Assembly: GCF_029392815.1 (NCBI RefSeq) | Contig: NZ_CP113942.1 | Location: 186,001-250,000, forward strand | Origin: Bifidobacterium sp. ESL0682 | GTDB lineage: Bacteria > Actinomycetota > Actinomycetes > Actinomycetales > Bifidobacteriaceae | Length of the DNA stretch: 64,000 nt | Reading direction: 5' to 3' | Part shown: in pieces, positions 19,776 through 29,915 of the stretch | Layout of the letters: every line of letters starts with the position of its first letter | How positions within the stretch are numbered: position 1 is the stretch's first letter | Position numbers and translations under genes: made by a program | Notes under the pieces: generated by a model | The model's database searches: none | What the model was told of the DNA's origin: nothing | Seen by the model: only the letters and a program-made list of their open reading frames with translations

Positions 19776-19800
19776 TGTTATTTGAATTGTTGTTTGCTGG

Positions 19801-20625
19801 TTACTTCACGAAATTGCGCTTGATCCAGGCGGCCCAAAGGTTCGGCCAGACCTGTGCGCTCGGCTCGATTTGTGCGGCGTTGCCGGCAGCGGCCGTTTCG
19901 GCGGTGGCCAGGGAGAGGCTGTGCGGGCCTTGCGGGAAGATATGTGCTTCGACGGGTACGCCGGCGTCGACGCAGGCGTTAATGAACAGCAGCGAGTTCT
20001 GCACCGGCACCACGGCATCGGTGACGGTCTGCCAGATGAAAGTGGTCGGCGTTTTGGCGTCCACGTGCTTCTCGCAGGAGATTTCGTCGAGCATCGTCTG
20101 ATCGGTTTTCTTTTCGCCGAGCAGCTTGTCGACCGTGCCGGCGTGCGTGTACTTGCCAGCAGTGAGCACGGGGTAGCCCAGTGCCAGGCCGTTGGCGCGC
20201 ACCTTGTCCGGGTCATAACCGTTCTCGCGCATCACGTCATCGCCAGTGATGGTTGCCATCGAGGCGGCGAGCTGGCCGCCGCACGAGAAGCCAATCACGG
20301 TGACGGCTTCAGGATCAATGTGCCAGGCATCGGCGTTCTCGCGAATGATTTTCATGGCTTCGGCGCCTTCGAGCATCTGTACCGGATAGCGCGAAGGTGC
20401 GATGGAGTAACGCAGTACGAATGCCTGTACGCCTGCGCCCACAGCCATCATCGCGATAGGATCTGCCTCGCGGTCGGTCACCTTATTGAACCCGCCACCG
20501 GGGAAAATGAGCACCGCAGGACGGCGACGGTCCGGGTCGATTTCCTTGGAGTTGTCGATGATGTAACCGGTCAACGTCGCCTCGCTACCATCGATTCCTT
20601 TGATGGTTTTGGTAATATATTGCAT
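19801..20625 (-). CDS. Alpha/beta hydrolase, acetyl-esterase-like (BD-FAE/Aes type)
   Basis: This cytoplasmic alpha/beta hydrolase of 274 aa probably deacetylates or de-esterifies a carbohydrate. The oxyanion motif is FPGGGFN, the nucleophile elbow is GFSCGG, and a late Asp and the His in FPQGPHSLSLA complete a catalytic triad. There is no signal peptide. Start 20625 has GAGAGGG upstream; an in-frame start six codons earlier lacks a site. It stands alone, convergent with the GH172 operon. Confidence 0.85.
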   Translation of the reverse strand: MQYITKTIKGIDGSEATLTGYIIDNSKEIDPDRRRPAVLIFPGGGFNKVTDREADPIAMMAVGAGVQAFVLRYSIAPSRYPVQMLEGAEAMKIIRENADAWHIDPEAVTVIGFSCGGQLAASMATITGDDVMRENGYDPDKVRANGLALGYPVLTAGKYTHAGTVDKLLGEKKTDQTMLDEISCEKHVDAKTPTTFIWQTVTDAVVPVQNSLLFINACVDAGVPVEAHIFPQGPHSLSLATAETAAAGNAAQIEPSAQVWPNLWAAWIKRNFVK

Positions 20626-20776
20626 TTTGTTTCCCTCTCTCATATTCAGTTATTCAGCGGCCGGTCTCGCTCAATCGACGTGGTTACCCGAATTCGCTGA
20701 TACCTACTTCCGGATTCTAAGAAGGTTGCCAGACGGTTTCATGTCTCGCGTCATTGTGGTGATGGATACTTGAGAT

Positions 20777-21742
20777 ATGGGAACAAGTGATATGGAATCT
20801 GCGGAACATGATGATGCTAAACGCGATATGCCGGAAGACGGCGTGATGGTTGAGATTCCGCGCGGAACGGTGGTGCTGGCGGCCACGCCAATCGGCAACG
20901 TTGGCGACGCTTCGGCCAGGCTGAGGGCGCTGATTGAGCACGCTGATGTTGTTGCGGCGGAGGATACGCGGCGGCTTTACGATTTGGCGAATCGGCTCGG
21001 CGTGCATGTCGGCGGTCGCGTCGTCGCAAACCACGACCACAACGAGCGTTCCAAGGCCGACGGCCTGCTTGACGAGGTCGAGCGTGGAGCAACTGTGCTG
21101 GTGGTCTCGGACGCGGGCATGCCCACCGTCAACGATCCGGGTGTGGCCATCGTCCGCCGAGCCATCGAGCGCGACCTGCCGGTGACCTGCGCTCCTGGTC
21201 CGTCCGCGGTGCTCGATGCGCTTGCGCTCTCCGGCTTGCCCACCGACCGTTTCTGCTACGAAGGCTTCGTGCCGCGCAAACACAACGAGCGCATCCAGCG
21301 TTTCCGCTCGTTGCTGGGGGAGCGGCGCACGATTGTTTTCTACGAGACCTTGCACCGCATCGCCGAAACGATGGACGATTTGCTAGAAATGTTCGGCCCC
21401 GATCGCCCGATGGCCCTGTGCCGTGAGCTGACCAAGGATTATGAACAGATTCGCCGTGGCACCGTTGGCGAAATTCACCAGTCCGTCATCGACGATCCGC
21501 CGCGCGGTGAAATTGTGCTGGTCATCGCCGGCGCCAGCGAAGACGAAGCGCTCAAGGCTGGCGAGGCCACGGCAACAGTTCTGAGCGTCGATGATTTGGC
21601 TGCGCTCGCCATTGAGCGCTCTAGCAAAACCGATGAGCGCATCAAGGATGCCATCGCCGAGGTGGTCAAGGAACATCCGCTTCCCGACGGCTCCCTTCCC
21701 AATCGCAAGGCCGTTTATACCGCTACGCTCAAGCTGAAGTGA
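20777..21742 (+). CDS. rsmI: 16S rRNA (cytidine(1402)-2'-O)-methyltransferase RsmI
   Basis: RsmI 2'-O-methylates C1402 in the decoding centre of 16S rRNA using S-adenosylmethionine. Family motifs are clear: VVLAATPIGNVGDASARL, the AAEDTRRL segment, VVSDAGMPTVNDPG and CAPGPSAVLDAL. At 321 aa it is slightly long because of an N-terminal stretch of about 25 residues. The ribosome site before the 20777 ATG is weak, and a later ATG (MVEIPRG) is possible. This housekeeping gene sits between carbohydrate genes. Confidence 0.95.
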   Translation: MGTSDMESAEHDDAKRDMPEDGVMVEIPRGTVVLAATPIGNVGDASARLRALIEHADVVAAEDTRRLYDLANRLGVHVGGRVVANHDHNERSKADGLLDEVERGATVLVVSDAGMPTVNDPGVAIVRRAIERDLPVTCAPGPSAVLDALALSGLPTDRFCYEGFVPRKHNERIQRFRSLLGERRTIVFYETLHRIAETMDDLLEMFGPDRPMALCRELTKDYEQIRRGTVGEIHQSVIDDPPRGEIVLVIAGASEDEALKAGEATATVLSVDDLAALAIERSSKTDERIKDAIAEVVKEHPLPDGSLPNRKAVYTATLKLK

Positions 21743-21884
21743 GCGTGGCTGGGCTGTAGATGGCGCCGCTGTCGAATATCGGCGAACCCTGAAGGGCGTG
21801 GTAGAACGTCGTATCGTGGGTGACGTTTAGAATTTACAACGATGAAAGCCGATTCGTGTAGCGAAATGAAGGTATGTGATTTCA

Positions 21885-24263
21885 ATGGCGAAAATGAGTG
21901 GAAAGTCTTGTGGTGATTGCGCTTCCGAGGAAGATTCTGAAGCTAAGGTGGTGCACAGCAAGCCACTGCCGTTCAAGGACGTGACGGTAGACGATGCGTT
22001 CTGGGGAGCCGAGCAGGAGTTGGTGCGTACGCAGGTGTTGCCGTTTCAGTGGCGTGCGCTCAATGACCAGGTTCCAGGTGCTTCGCCAAGCTATTGCATG
22101 CACAATTTCAAGGCGGCGGCCGCGCAAAACCAGCGTGCGAACGAGGCGAAGACGGCGGGCAGGGGTTTTGAGCCCCCGGCCTATACCGATCGCGGGTTCA
22201 ACGTGCTGCCGGCAGACCCGTCGCATCCTGACCCCGACAAGTTCTACGGGTTCGTTTTTCAGGATACGGATTTCTCGAAGTGGATTGAAGCGGTCGGCTA
22301 TTCGCTGGCCCACCATCCCGACCCGCAGCTTGAGGCGACGGCCGACGGTGCGATCGACATCGTCTGTGCGGCGCAGCAGAGCAACGGCTATCTCGATACG
22401 TATTACATTTTGAATGGCATGGACCGGCACTTCACCAATCTGAAGGACTATCACGAGCTCTATTGCATGGGCCATCTGATCGAGGGCGCGGTCTCCTATT
22501 ACCAAGGCACCGGCAAAACGAAGCTGCTGCATGCGGCTGAGCGTTTCGCGGACTATGTCGCTTCCGTTTTCGGCACAGAGCCGGGCAAATTGCACGGCTA
22601 TCCGGGCCATGAAATCGCCGAAATGGCCCTGGTCCGGCTTGCGGAGGCGACCGGCAAAAGCAAGTACCTCGATCTGGCCTCGTATTTCATCCATCAGCGC
22701 GGCGCCTCACCTCTGTATTTCGGGCAGGAAGATCGTGCCCGTGCCGAACATGACGGTACGCCGTTCGTCGAAAACGACAACTGGCCCAAGCCTTACGCCT
22801 ACTATCAGGCTCATGAGCCGGTGGCCGACCAGCGCGAGGCCGTGGGCCATGCGGTGCGCGCGGGCTATCTCTACTCCGGCGTCGCCGATGTGGTGCGGCT
22901 GACCGGCGACGAAAAGCTCAGCAAGGCCATTCACGCCATCTGGCGCAACATCGTCGATAAAAAGCTCTATATCACCGGTGGTGTGGGCGGCACCGCGGTT
23001 GGAGAATCATTTTCCTACGATTATGACTTACCCAATGATTTGGCTTATTCGGAGACCTGCGCGGCCATCGCGCTCGTATTCTTTGCGCGCAGGATGCTTG
23101 AGCTGGAGCCGAAAGGCGAATACGGCGACGTGATGGAGCTGGCACTTTACAATACGGTGCTCGCTGGCATGGCGATGGACGGCAAAAGTTTCTTCTATGT
23201 TAATCCGCTTGAGGTGCGTCCTGAGACGACGCGGCAGCACGACGCGCGGTTCAACCACGTCAAGGATGTGCGCCAGAAGTGGTTCGGTTGCGCCTGCTGC
23301 CCGCCGAATATTGCGCGGCTCGTCGAAAGCGTGCAGGAATATGCGCATACGCTTTCCGACGACGGATCCACGCTGTTCACCCACCTTTACATCGGTGGTG
23401 ACACCAAATTCGAGACGGGCTCCACCTCGGTGCGTCTTTCTATGACCTCTGAACTGCCGTGGAGCGGCAAAGCCGAGGCAACGGTACACGTCGGGAATGC
23501 CAACAGGACTTCCGCAAGCAGTGTGAACATGACATTGGCGTTCCGCCTTCCGGCTTGGGCCGGGAATGTTGGGGACGTCGCTGCGGTGGTGTCGGCGAGC
23601 GGCGAAAAATGTGGCGGCATCACCCGCAAAATCCGTGACGGTTACCTTTATCTTTCGGGGACTTGGCGCGACGGCGACACTGCGACTTTCGATTTCCCGA
23701 TGCTGGTCAACATGGTGGCCGCGAACCCGAAGGTCAGCGAGGATGCCGGCAAGGTCGCTTTCATGCGTGGCCCGATCGTCTATTGCGCCGAGGAACGTGA
23801 CAACGGAGACCAGCTGCATCGTCTTCATGTCGATGCCGGCCGTGTGGGTACCAATGCTGAAAATGTCAGTGCAGAGGCATTCGATTTCCGTGCGGGTGCG
23901 CCGGCCATGGATGCCAAAGGCACCGGCGAGGTCGAGCTGGTAACGCGCCCGATGGTCAGACTTGAGGTTCCGGCCTGGCGGGATGTTGATGCGGACAGTA
24001 ATAATGTCGGGAAGAACGTCGATAACCCCGGAGAGCATGCCGTTTCTGCTTGTGCCGGTAGTGATTGCAGGCAAGATAACCCGAATCCGGAAGCCAACAA
24101 GACGCAAGAGGCAGGTGCCGACTCGGCTTCGGTGAGCAGCAGACCGTTGTACGCGCGTTGGCAGCCGGCCAAACGCGAGCCGGTGACGGTCACGCTGATC
24201 CCGTATTTCGCGTGGGCCAATCGCGGCGAAAATGAAATGCGCGTCTTCCTCGACATTCGCTAG
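21885..24263 (+). CDS. GH127 beta-L-arabinofuranosidase (HypBA1-like)
   Basis: GH127 enzymes remove beta-L-arabinofuranose from hydroxyproline-linked beta-arabino-oligosaccharides of plant cell-wall glycoproteins. The protein has the (alpha/alpha)6 barrel and the zinc/cysteine site: the SETCAA segment supplies Glu and Cys, and FGCACCPPN supplies the cysteines, including the predicted nucleophile. At 792 aa it exceeds the roughly 660 of HypBA1. The excess is mainly a Ser/Asn/Asp-rich insert near nt 23985-24145 within the C-terminal beta-domain. There is no signal peptide, so it is cytoplasmic. The ATG at 21885 is chosen; a GTG at 21876 is closer to the GAAGG. Confidence 0.92.
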   Translation: MAKMSGKSCGDCASEEDSEAKVVHSKPLPFKDVTVDDAFWGAEQELVRTQVLPFQWRALNDQVPGASPSYCMHNFKAAAAQNQRANEAKTAGRGFEPPAYTDRGFNVLPADPSHPDPDKFYGFVFQDTDFSKWIEAVGYSLAHHPDPQLEATADGAIDIVCAAQQSNGYLDTYYILNGMDRHFTNLKDYHELYCMGHLIEGAVSYYQGTGKTKLLHAAERFADYVASVFGTEPGKLHGYPGHEIAEMALVRLAEATGKSKYLDLASYFIHQRGASPLYFGQEDRARAEHDGTPFVENDNWPKPYAYYQAHEPVADQREAVGHAVRAGYLYSGVADVVRLTGDEKLSKAIHAIWRNIVDKKLYITGGVGGTAVGESFSYDYDLPNDLAYSETCAAIALVFFARRMLELEPKGEYGDVMELALYNTVLAGMAMDGKSFFYVNPLEVRPETTRQHDARFNHVKDVRQKWFGCACCPPNIARLVESVQEYAHTLSDDGSTLFTHLYIGGDTKFETGSTSVRLSMTSELPWSGKAEATVHVGNANRTSASSVNMTLAFRLPAWAGNVGDVAAVVSASGEKCGGITRKIRDGYLYLSGTWRDGDTATFDFPMLVNMVAANPKVSEDAGKVAFMRGPIVYCAEERDNGDQLHRLHVDAGRVGTNAENVSAEAFDFRAGAPAMDAKGTGEVELVTRPMVRLEVPAWRDVDADSNNVGKNVDNPGEHAVSACAGSDCRQDNPNPEANKTQEAGADSASVSSRPLYARWQPAKREPVTVTLIPYFAWANRGENEMRVFLDIR

Positions 24264-24295
24264 TCGTTGCGGCGATAGCCGGTATCGTCTACGAC

Positions 24296-24367
24296 AAAAG
24301 GTCAGTCGATAATTTCTTGGAATTGACGAGATTTCGCCATTCCTGACGAATTATCGGCTGACCTTTT
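24296..24367. terminator. Bidirectional terminator between GH127 and GH43 genes
   Basis: Arms 24296-24314 and 24349-24367 are complementary over 19 bp with one wobble, and run from AAAAGGTCAG to CTGACCTTTT, so each direction ends in a T-run. A second small hairpin, TTCAGCC-TCGG-GGCTGAA (24372-24389), follows. It separates two convergent genes. Confidence 0.85.
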
Positions 24368-24419
24368 TCGTTTCAGCCTCGGGGCTGAAGGCCGTTGCCG
24401 CATTGCGCAGATACCGGAA

Positions 24420-26004
24420 TCATTGCTGCGACCCCCAGATGCAGACGTTGCCGCCAAGCGCAGAGAAGGTCATCACCGGTTTGCCGTCGCTTTCGCGGGG
24501 CAGCATGGCGAAGACGCCGGTATAAGTCGTTCCGTCGAGCGTGATGCTCATAGAACCGTTGCCGCATATGGCATTGGTATCTCTGTTCGACTGCAGCTTC
24601 CATGAATTATGTATTACATTTACGGAAGGTTCTGAAGCATTCTCATTCTCTAAAACGGTGACACTTCCGTCAGTTTCCAATCTGATATGTATCGGAGTAT
24701 TGACGCCGTTGAAGGTGCCATCAGCTTTGCGTGTGCCGTCAAAGTACGTGTCTTGTCGCAACAGGACCACTTCGTAGTCTCCGGCGATACTTGCGGTTTC
24801 GTTGGCATTATGTGGCGCGATGCCGACAGATCCCTGATATTCGTAAGGCGCGGCAACCAGCCAGCCGTCGGACGTGGTGAAGAGCTCGCGCACGCGGGTT
24901 TCGTAGTCGTCCTCGTCACGACCGATGAATCTGGTGTGGTAGACCATGAAAATCCTGCCGTCTTCGCGTAACAGCGCCGAGTTGTGCCCCTGCGAGATCT
25001 CAGTATCATCTCCGGCATAGCCGCCGTTCCAAGCGACCGAAGCCAGCATCCGAACGCCAGTGTCACCGCGCCAATTATCAGGGATTTCCTCGTGCGATAC
25101 CGCAGGGTTATCGTTCTGGTCGACGTATGGGCCGGTGAGATTGCGCGAACGGAAGACGCGGATTTGGTAGCCGCCGGTTTTTTGTTCAGGCCCCCGTAGG
25201 AGAGCATGAGATACCACCAGCCATTGGCGTGCAGGAAATACGAGCCTTCGCCGGAGTTGCCGTAGCCGCCGCCGATTTTGATACCGTAATACGGGTCGGA
25301 CACGTCTTTTTCAACGGATAGGTGGTCGAGTAATCGCGCAGCCCGGTTTCCGGATTAAGCCGAATCATCCATAACCCGCCAAACCACGAGCCGAAGCTCA
25401 TCCACATATCGCCGCGCTCGTCCATTACCGGCGCGGCATCGATAGCGTTGATATGCGAATCCTTCAGCGATTGATAACGGGTCAGAGGCCCTTGCGCTTC
25501 CGTTCCCAGAACGTGCGGAACGTCGGTTTTCGAGACATTCTCAGGTTTGAAACCCGAATAGACCACCGGTCCCACATATTCCCAATCATCCTCAAGATGG
25601 TTGGCCGTCAGCAGCACGATCACCGACTGGTAATTCTCGCCGTTGACGGAAAGGTACATGCACCACTTGCCCATCACCGGGTTAAAAATGACGTCCGGCG
25701 CCCAGGTGTTGCCGGAAAGCGGCGAGCCATTCAAGCCCACCTGCGGCCATTGCTTCCAGATCGGCCCAAGCAGGTTTTCAAAGTCTTCGGTGATGTTGTT
25801 GCTCATCGGTTCCCAGTTGATGAGATCGATGCTGCGGGCGAAGCGGCGGTGTGTGCCGAAAAGGTAGTAGACGCCGTTTTCCTCGGCGATGGCCGGGTCG
25901 TGGATTGGCACGCGACCTTTGGCCAGCGGGAATTCGAAGAAACCTTGTGGCGTATGTGATATACGAGTTGGCAGATGTCGTGTGGTAATTGTTGAAATGC
26001 TCAT
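24420..26004 (-). pseudogene. Cytoplasmic GH43 endo-arabinanase-like protein, interrupted by two frameshifts
   Basis: The reconstructed 528-aa protein is a GH43 arabinanase paralogous to its upstream neighbour but without signal peptide. Catalytic regions seen are VPIHDPAIAEENG, NAIDAAPVMDERGDMW and GNSGEGSYFLHANG. The C-terminal module ends FSALGGNVCIWGSQQ. The frame changes at the T5 run 25307-25311 (A5 on the coding strand) and the T6 run 25178-25183. One extra A at each restores LKKDVSDPYYGIKIGGG and LNKKTGGYQIRVFRS. The ATG overlaps the upstream stop in ATGA, so the two arabinanases are co-translated. Confidence 0.85.
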
Positions 26005-27593
26005 TTCTTCGACCCCCAAATGCAGATGTTGTTGCCGAGCGCGGAGAAGGTCATGACTGATTTGCCGTCCTTGTCGCGCGGCAGTTTGTCGAACGCGCCG
26101 ACGTAGGTGATGCCGTCGAGCGTGATGGTCAGCTCGTTGGTGCCGGTCTTGGCCTTCCAGGTGCCCTTGCGGTCGCCGGTCACCTTGCCGTCGGCTTCCA
26201 GCTTGATGTCGGTGCCTTTGTTGACGCCCTTGTAGTCGGTGCTGGTCTTGTCGCCGAGCTTCTTCGGCCCCTTGAAATATGTGTTCGGATTCTGCATCAC
26301 GAATTCATAGGTTCCGGCCAGTTCGCTCGCCTTGTAGCCCTTGGCATTCGCCTTAGTTCCGGTGTATTCGTACGGTGCCGCTACTAGCCATCCGTCGGCG
26401 GTCGGCAGCAGTTGGCGGGTACGGATTTCGTGGGTTTCGCCGCGATCGGAGAAGCGGGTGTGATAGATGAGGTAATCGGTGCCGTCGGTGTCGGCAAGGG
26501 CGGAATTGTGCCCCTGCGAGACTTCGATGTCGCCGTTGTCGGTGCCGCTCCATTGGTTTGAGGCCATCAGACGGATGCCGGTGTCTTCTTCCCAGTTGTT
26601 GGCGCTTGCGGAGGTGGAGACGGCAGCATTGCCGCTTTCATCGATGTAGGGTCCGGTGATGGATTTCGAACGGAACATGCGGATCTGATAGCCGCCGGTC
26701 TGTTCCAAGTGGCCATAGGAAGTGAAGAGGTACCACCAGCCATTGGTATGCAGCAGATACGAGCCTTCGCCGGAGTTGCCGTAGCCGCCGCCGAGCTTGA
26801 CGCCGTAGTAGCCGTCGGACTGGTCGGTCACGGTCGGGTAGGTGCGTGAATAGTCGCGTAGGCCGGTGGCGTTGTCGAGCTTGATCATCCACATCCCTCC
26901 GAACCACGAGCCGAAGGTCATCCACATATCGCCGTTGGTGTCGGCTTTCACACACGGGTCGATGGCGTTGATTTCGGTGTCATCGGCGGAAAGATAGCGG
27001 CCGATGTCGGCGTTTTCGCCCAGCACTTTCGGCACGTCGGTGCGGTCCTTGTCTGCATCGTTGAAACCGGAGTAGACCACCGGGCCCACGTAGGTCCAGT
27101 CGCCTTCGATATTGTTGGCGGTGAGCAGCACGATGACGGATTGGTAGTTCGCCCCGTTCAGGGAGAGGTACATGCACCATTTCTTCATCGTCGGGTTCCA
27201 CACCACGTCCGGTGCCCACATATTGCCTTTGACGTCGGGGTTCGACGATTGCTTGGGCCATTCCTTCCAGATCTTGTCGAAGATTTTCTCATAATCGGCG
27301 CTCAGGTTGTTTTTGAAATAGTGCCAGTTGACGAGATCGCTGCTTTTCGCCCAGGCGCGGTGCGAGCCGAAGACGTAATATTTTCCGTTCGCCTTGACGA
27401 CGGATGGGTCGTGCACCGAGACGCGGCTGATGTGCTTGCCTGCCGAATTCCGGGTTTCTTCGGATTGCGTGTTGTTGCTGGTTTGGGAAGTGCTGCTGAT
27501 GCCGCTGCTTCCGCATCCCGCGAGTGTGCCGATGAGGGTCAGTGCCGCCAGAGTCCCAGTCAACGTGCGTTGCAGTGTTGCCGTTATTGTCAT
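26001..27593 (-). CDS. GH43 endo-1,5-alpha-L-arabinanase, lipoprotein
   Basis: This is a surface lipoprotein that would cut alpha-1,5-arabinan chains. The signal peptide has lipobox LAGC followed by GSSGISSTSQTS. The five-bladed propeller carries the Asp in VSVHDPSVVKANG, the Asp in NAIDPCVKADTNGDMW and the acid Glu in GNSGEGSYLLHTNG. A C-terminal beta-domain ends in FSALGNNICIWGSKK. The length is 530 aa. AAGGG lies seven bases before the ATG. Two operators sit in the divergent promoter region just upstream. Confidence 0.92.
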   Translation of the reverse strand: MTITATLQRTLTGTLAALTLIGTLAGCGSSGISSTSQTSNNTQSEETRNSAGKHISRVSVHDPSVVKANGKYYVFGSHRAWAKSSDLVNWHYFKNNLSADYEKIFDKIWKEWPKQSSNPDVKGNMWAPDVVWNPTMKKWCMYLSLNGANYQSVIVLLTANNIEGDWTYVGPVVYSGFNDADKDRTDVPKVLGENADIGRYLSADDTEINAIDPCVKADTNGDMWMTFGSWFGGMWMIKLDNATGLRDYSRTYPTVTDQSDGYYGVKLGGGYGNSGEGSYLLHTNGWWYLFTSYGHLEQTGGYQIRMFRSKSITGPYIDESGNAAVSTSASANNWEEDTGIRLMASNQWSGTDNGDIEVSQGHNSALADTDGTDYLIYHTRFSDRGETHEIRTRQLLPTADGWLVAAPYEYTGTKANAKGYKASELAGTYEFVMQNPNTYFKGPKKLGDKTSTDYKGVNKGTDIKLEADGKVTGDRKGTWKAKTGTNELTITLDGITYVGAFDKLPRDKDGKSVMTFSALGNNICIWGSKK

Positions 27594-27634
27594 AAGGTGC
27601 CCTTGCTTCCTTCAGATATTGCAGCGTTACGTTC

Positions 27635-27648
27635 TTACAACGATGTAA
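27635..27648. promoter_or_regulatory. Arabinan-regulon operator, site 1 (TTACAACGATGTAA)
   Basis: A near-perfect 14-bp palindrome lies in the divergent region between the GH43 lipoprotein operon and the GH43 gene at 27707. Together with site 2 (centre 29 bp away) it can control both directions. Confidence 0.75.
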
Positions 27649-27663
27649 CATGCTATCAATACT

Positions 27664-27677
27664 GTACATCGTTGTAA
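27664..27677. promoter_or_regulatory. Arabinan-regulon operator, site 2 (GTACATCGTTGTAA)
   Basis: This is the reverse-orientation copy of site 1, with one mismatch in its outer base, 30 bases before the GH43 start at 27707. Confidence 0.7.
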
Positions 27678-27706
27678 AAACAGACACGTGAGATAGGTCG
27701 TTGAAG

Positions 27707-29869
27707 ATGGAAAATTATCGGGAATTGGCGCAGGGCTATTCGCTGCTCTGCTATACGCGCAAGCCCACCGATCGCGAACATGCCAACAATGCCGACATCG
27801 CGCTGAGCGTGCATTTAGCCCTGCGCTCGCCGGTGACGGGCAAATGGGATCCGCTTAACGGCAATTACGGCATTTTCTTCGCTGCCGGCGTGCCCTGTGA
27901 AGGGGTGCCGCAGAACGCAAGGGGTGCAGCGACGGCCTCCCGTCATTTCCGCGTTGAGGCCGGTCCGGCTGACTATGTACCCAGCGGAGCGGTGGCATTG
28001 AACGCGTTGATGCCAGACGTCGATATCACGCTTAAAAGCCTTAAAGACCCGTATCTGTTCCGCTTGCCGAATGCAGATTATGGCATTGTGGCCACCCGTA
28101 CTGCTCGCGGCGGTGGCTCCGATGGCTCCGAACGTTCCTCGTTCCTGCTCGCTCGAAGTTCGGATTTGTTGAGTTTTGAACAGTTGGGCATGGTTGTGTT
28201 GGACACCGATAATGGTGTGCATCATCCGCAAGTGGCGGCACTCGGCGATACCGGTGAGTATGCAATTTCTTGGCACAATGACGCCGGAAAGCCGTGTACG
28301 GCGCATGTCAGTGATTTGCTGGGTGCGGTCAACGGCATTGTTGCGGTGGACGACGCTGCTATGGCGAAAAATGTTGCTGAAGGCCGGGGTAGCAGCGATT
28401 GCGGAATAATCGATTTTCGTAATAGAGACGCCGACTTCGCCGATATTCCTGATTGTGTGCCGGGCAATATTATTGATATCGACGAAGACGATGTCATCGC
28501 TCTGATCAACCGTTTCGGGCGTATCTACAACATCGGTGCCGCTTGTCCCGCAGAAACATTCACTCCCGTTTCATCCGAGACCGTTGATGTTGCAATCGAA
28601 CGTTGGCGGCAGGAACCGGTCGACCTGCTTTACTCCGACGGCTCGGATGCCATGCGCAAAGTCGACTGGGATGAGGCGCAGCTTGAGGATTTCAGGGACA
28701 ATGCGCGTGCAGGTAATTTTGGACCCGGCCAGGTCATCAGTATCGATGGCGTCGTGCGTCAGGAGACCTACCCGGTGCCGTTCGCTCGTGAACGTGCCGA
28801 TCCGTCAGTGTTTGCCTACGATTTCAACGGCGAGCGGCTGTTCCTTTTCATTGCGACCGACGATACCGACGGCAACTGTGTCGATCCGAATGGTGGGCAC
28901 ACTCATATGCCGCTGCGCGTCGGGCATACCATCAGCGAACTTTCCGATGCTGCTAGTGGGCGTGAACGCGAGATTGACCTGCTCAGATGCGGGGACCGCA
29001 ACAGCGAGGGGCGGGTGATGACCGGTTGCTTCTGGGCGCCCGAGCTGCACATCATCGGCGGCCGGCTTTCGATTCTCTTTATGCCCTGTTTCGATGGGCC
29101 GGAGCTCAATCCCGATGGCACGCCTAACGACCGTGCTGGCAAACCGGATATGTGGACCGGCTGCTGTCACATCATGCAGTTGAAGCAAGATGCCGAAGGC
29201 CGAGACTTGGATTTGCGCGATTCGGCAAACTGGGATGTTCCCGAGCCGATTTACGGTCCTGAGGGGGAGGCGCTGAATCCGGTGCAACGCATCAGTCTCG
29301 ATATGACAGTTTTCGAGGATTCCGGCCATTGGTACTATGCCTGGCAACAAATCGGCAGTGTGTGGATTGCGACGTTCGATCCGGCCGATCCGGCTCGTCT
29401 GACGAGCAAGCCGCGTCAAATTATTGTTCCTGAATTTGCTTGGGACAACGCCATCGCCGAAGGCCCTAACGTTATTGAACACAATGGCACACTGTACCTT
29501 ATCTATTCCGGTTCTCTGGTGGGCATCGATTACACCACCGGCTTGGCCATGGCTCCTGCGGGCGAGGATGCCGATTTGCTTGACCCGCAAACGTGGGCCA
29601 AGTTGGATTATCCGTTGCAGAAGTCGGGAATCTATAACGATGAATGGCAACTGGGGACAGGGCATGGCATGTGGTCTGAAGATGAAGACGGTAACCCGAT
29701 TTATGTCTTCCATGCGGCCGAGTATGCCGAGGGCCAATATGGTGGTCGTGATGCGCAGGTGCGCCGTGTACACTGGAGTGCAGAAGGTATGCCGGTTCTT
29801 GATCTGCAGGCGAGCGAAGAACTCGATGGCAATTCGAAATATGCAACGATGAGAATCGCAGTGGTGTAA
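27707..29869 (+). CDS. GH43-like glycoside hydrolase, two-part beta-propeller protein (probable alpha-L-arabinofuranosidase)
   Basis: This cytoplasmic protein of 720 aa has GH43 features. An N-terminal half contains SLKDPYLFRLPNADYGIVAT and VHHPQVAAL. The second half has RADPSVFAYDFNG, CFWAPELHIIGGRLSILF and EGPNVIEHNGTLYLIYSG, which match the base, modulator and acid positions of GH43 propellers. There is no signal peptide, so it would debranch or trim imported oligosaccharides. The subfamily is not assigned. ATG 27707 is preferred over a TTG two codons earlier. It is followed after 46 bases by the LacI gene, probably in one operon. Confidence 0.82.
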   Translation: MENYRELAQGYSLLCYTRKPTDREHANNADIALSVHLALRSPVTGKWDPLNGNYGIFFAAGVPCEGVPQNARGAATASRHFRVEAGPADYVPSGAVALNALMPDVDITLKSLKDPYLFRLPNADYGIVATRTARGGGSDGSERSSFLLARSSDLLSFEQLGMVVLDTDNGVHHPQVAALGDTGEYAISWHNDAGKPCTAHVSDLLGAVNGIVAVDDAAMAKNVAEGRGSSDCGIIDFRNRDADFADIPDCVPGNIIDIDEDDVIALINRFGRIYNIGAACPAETFTPVSSETVDVAIERWRQEPVDLLYSDGSDAMRKVDWDEAQLEDFRDNARAGNFGPGQVISIDGVVRQETYPVPFARERADPSVFAYDFNGERLFLFIATDDTDGNCVDPNGGHTHMPLRVGHTISELSDAASGREREIDLLRCGDRNSEGRVMTGCFWAPELHIIGGRLSILFMPCFDGPELNPDGTPNDRAGKPDMWTGCCHIMQLKQDAEGRDLDLRDSANWDVPEPIYGPEGEALNPVQRISLDMTVFEDSGHWYYAWQQIGSVWIATFDPADPARLTSKPRQIIVPEFAWDNAIAEGPNVIEHNGTLYLIYSGSLVGIDYTTGLAMAPAGEDADLLDPQTWAKLDYPLQKSGIYNDEWQLGTGHGMWSEDEDGNPIYVFHAAEYAEGQYGGRDAQVRRVHWSAEGMPVLDLQASEELDGNSKYATMRIAVV

Positions 29870-29915
29870 TACTTATTGTGATGTGCGGGATGTATGGGTA
29901 AAGGATATAGGGGAC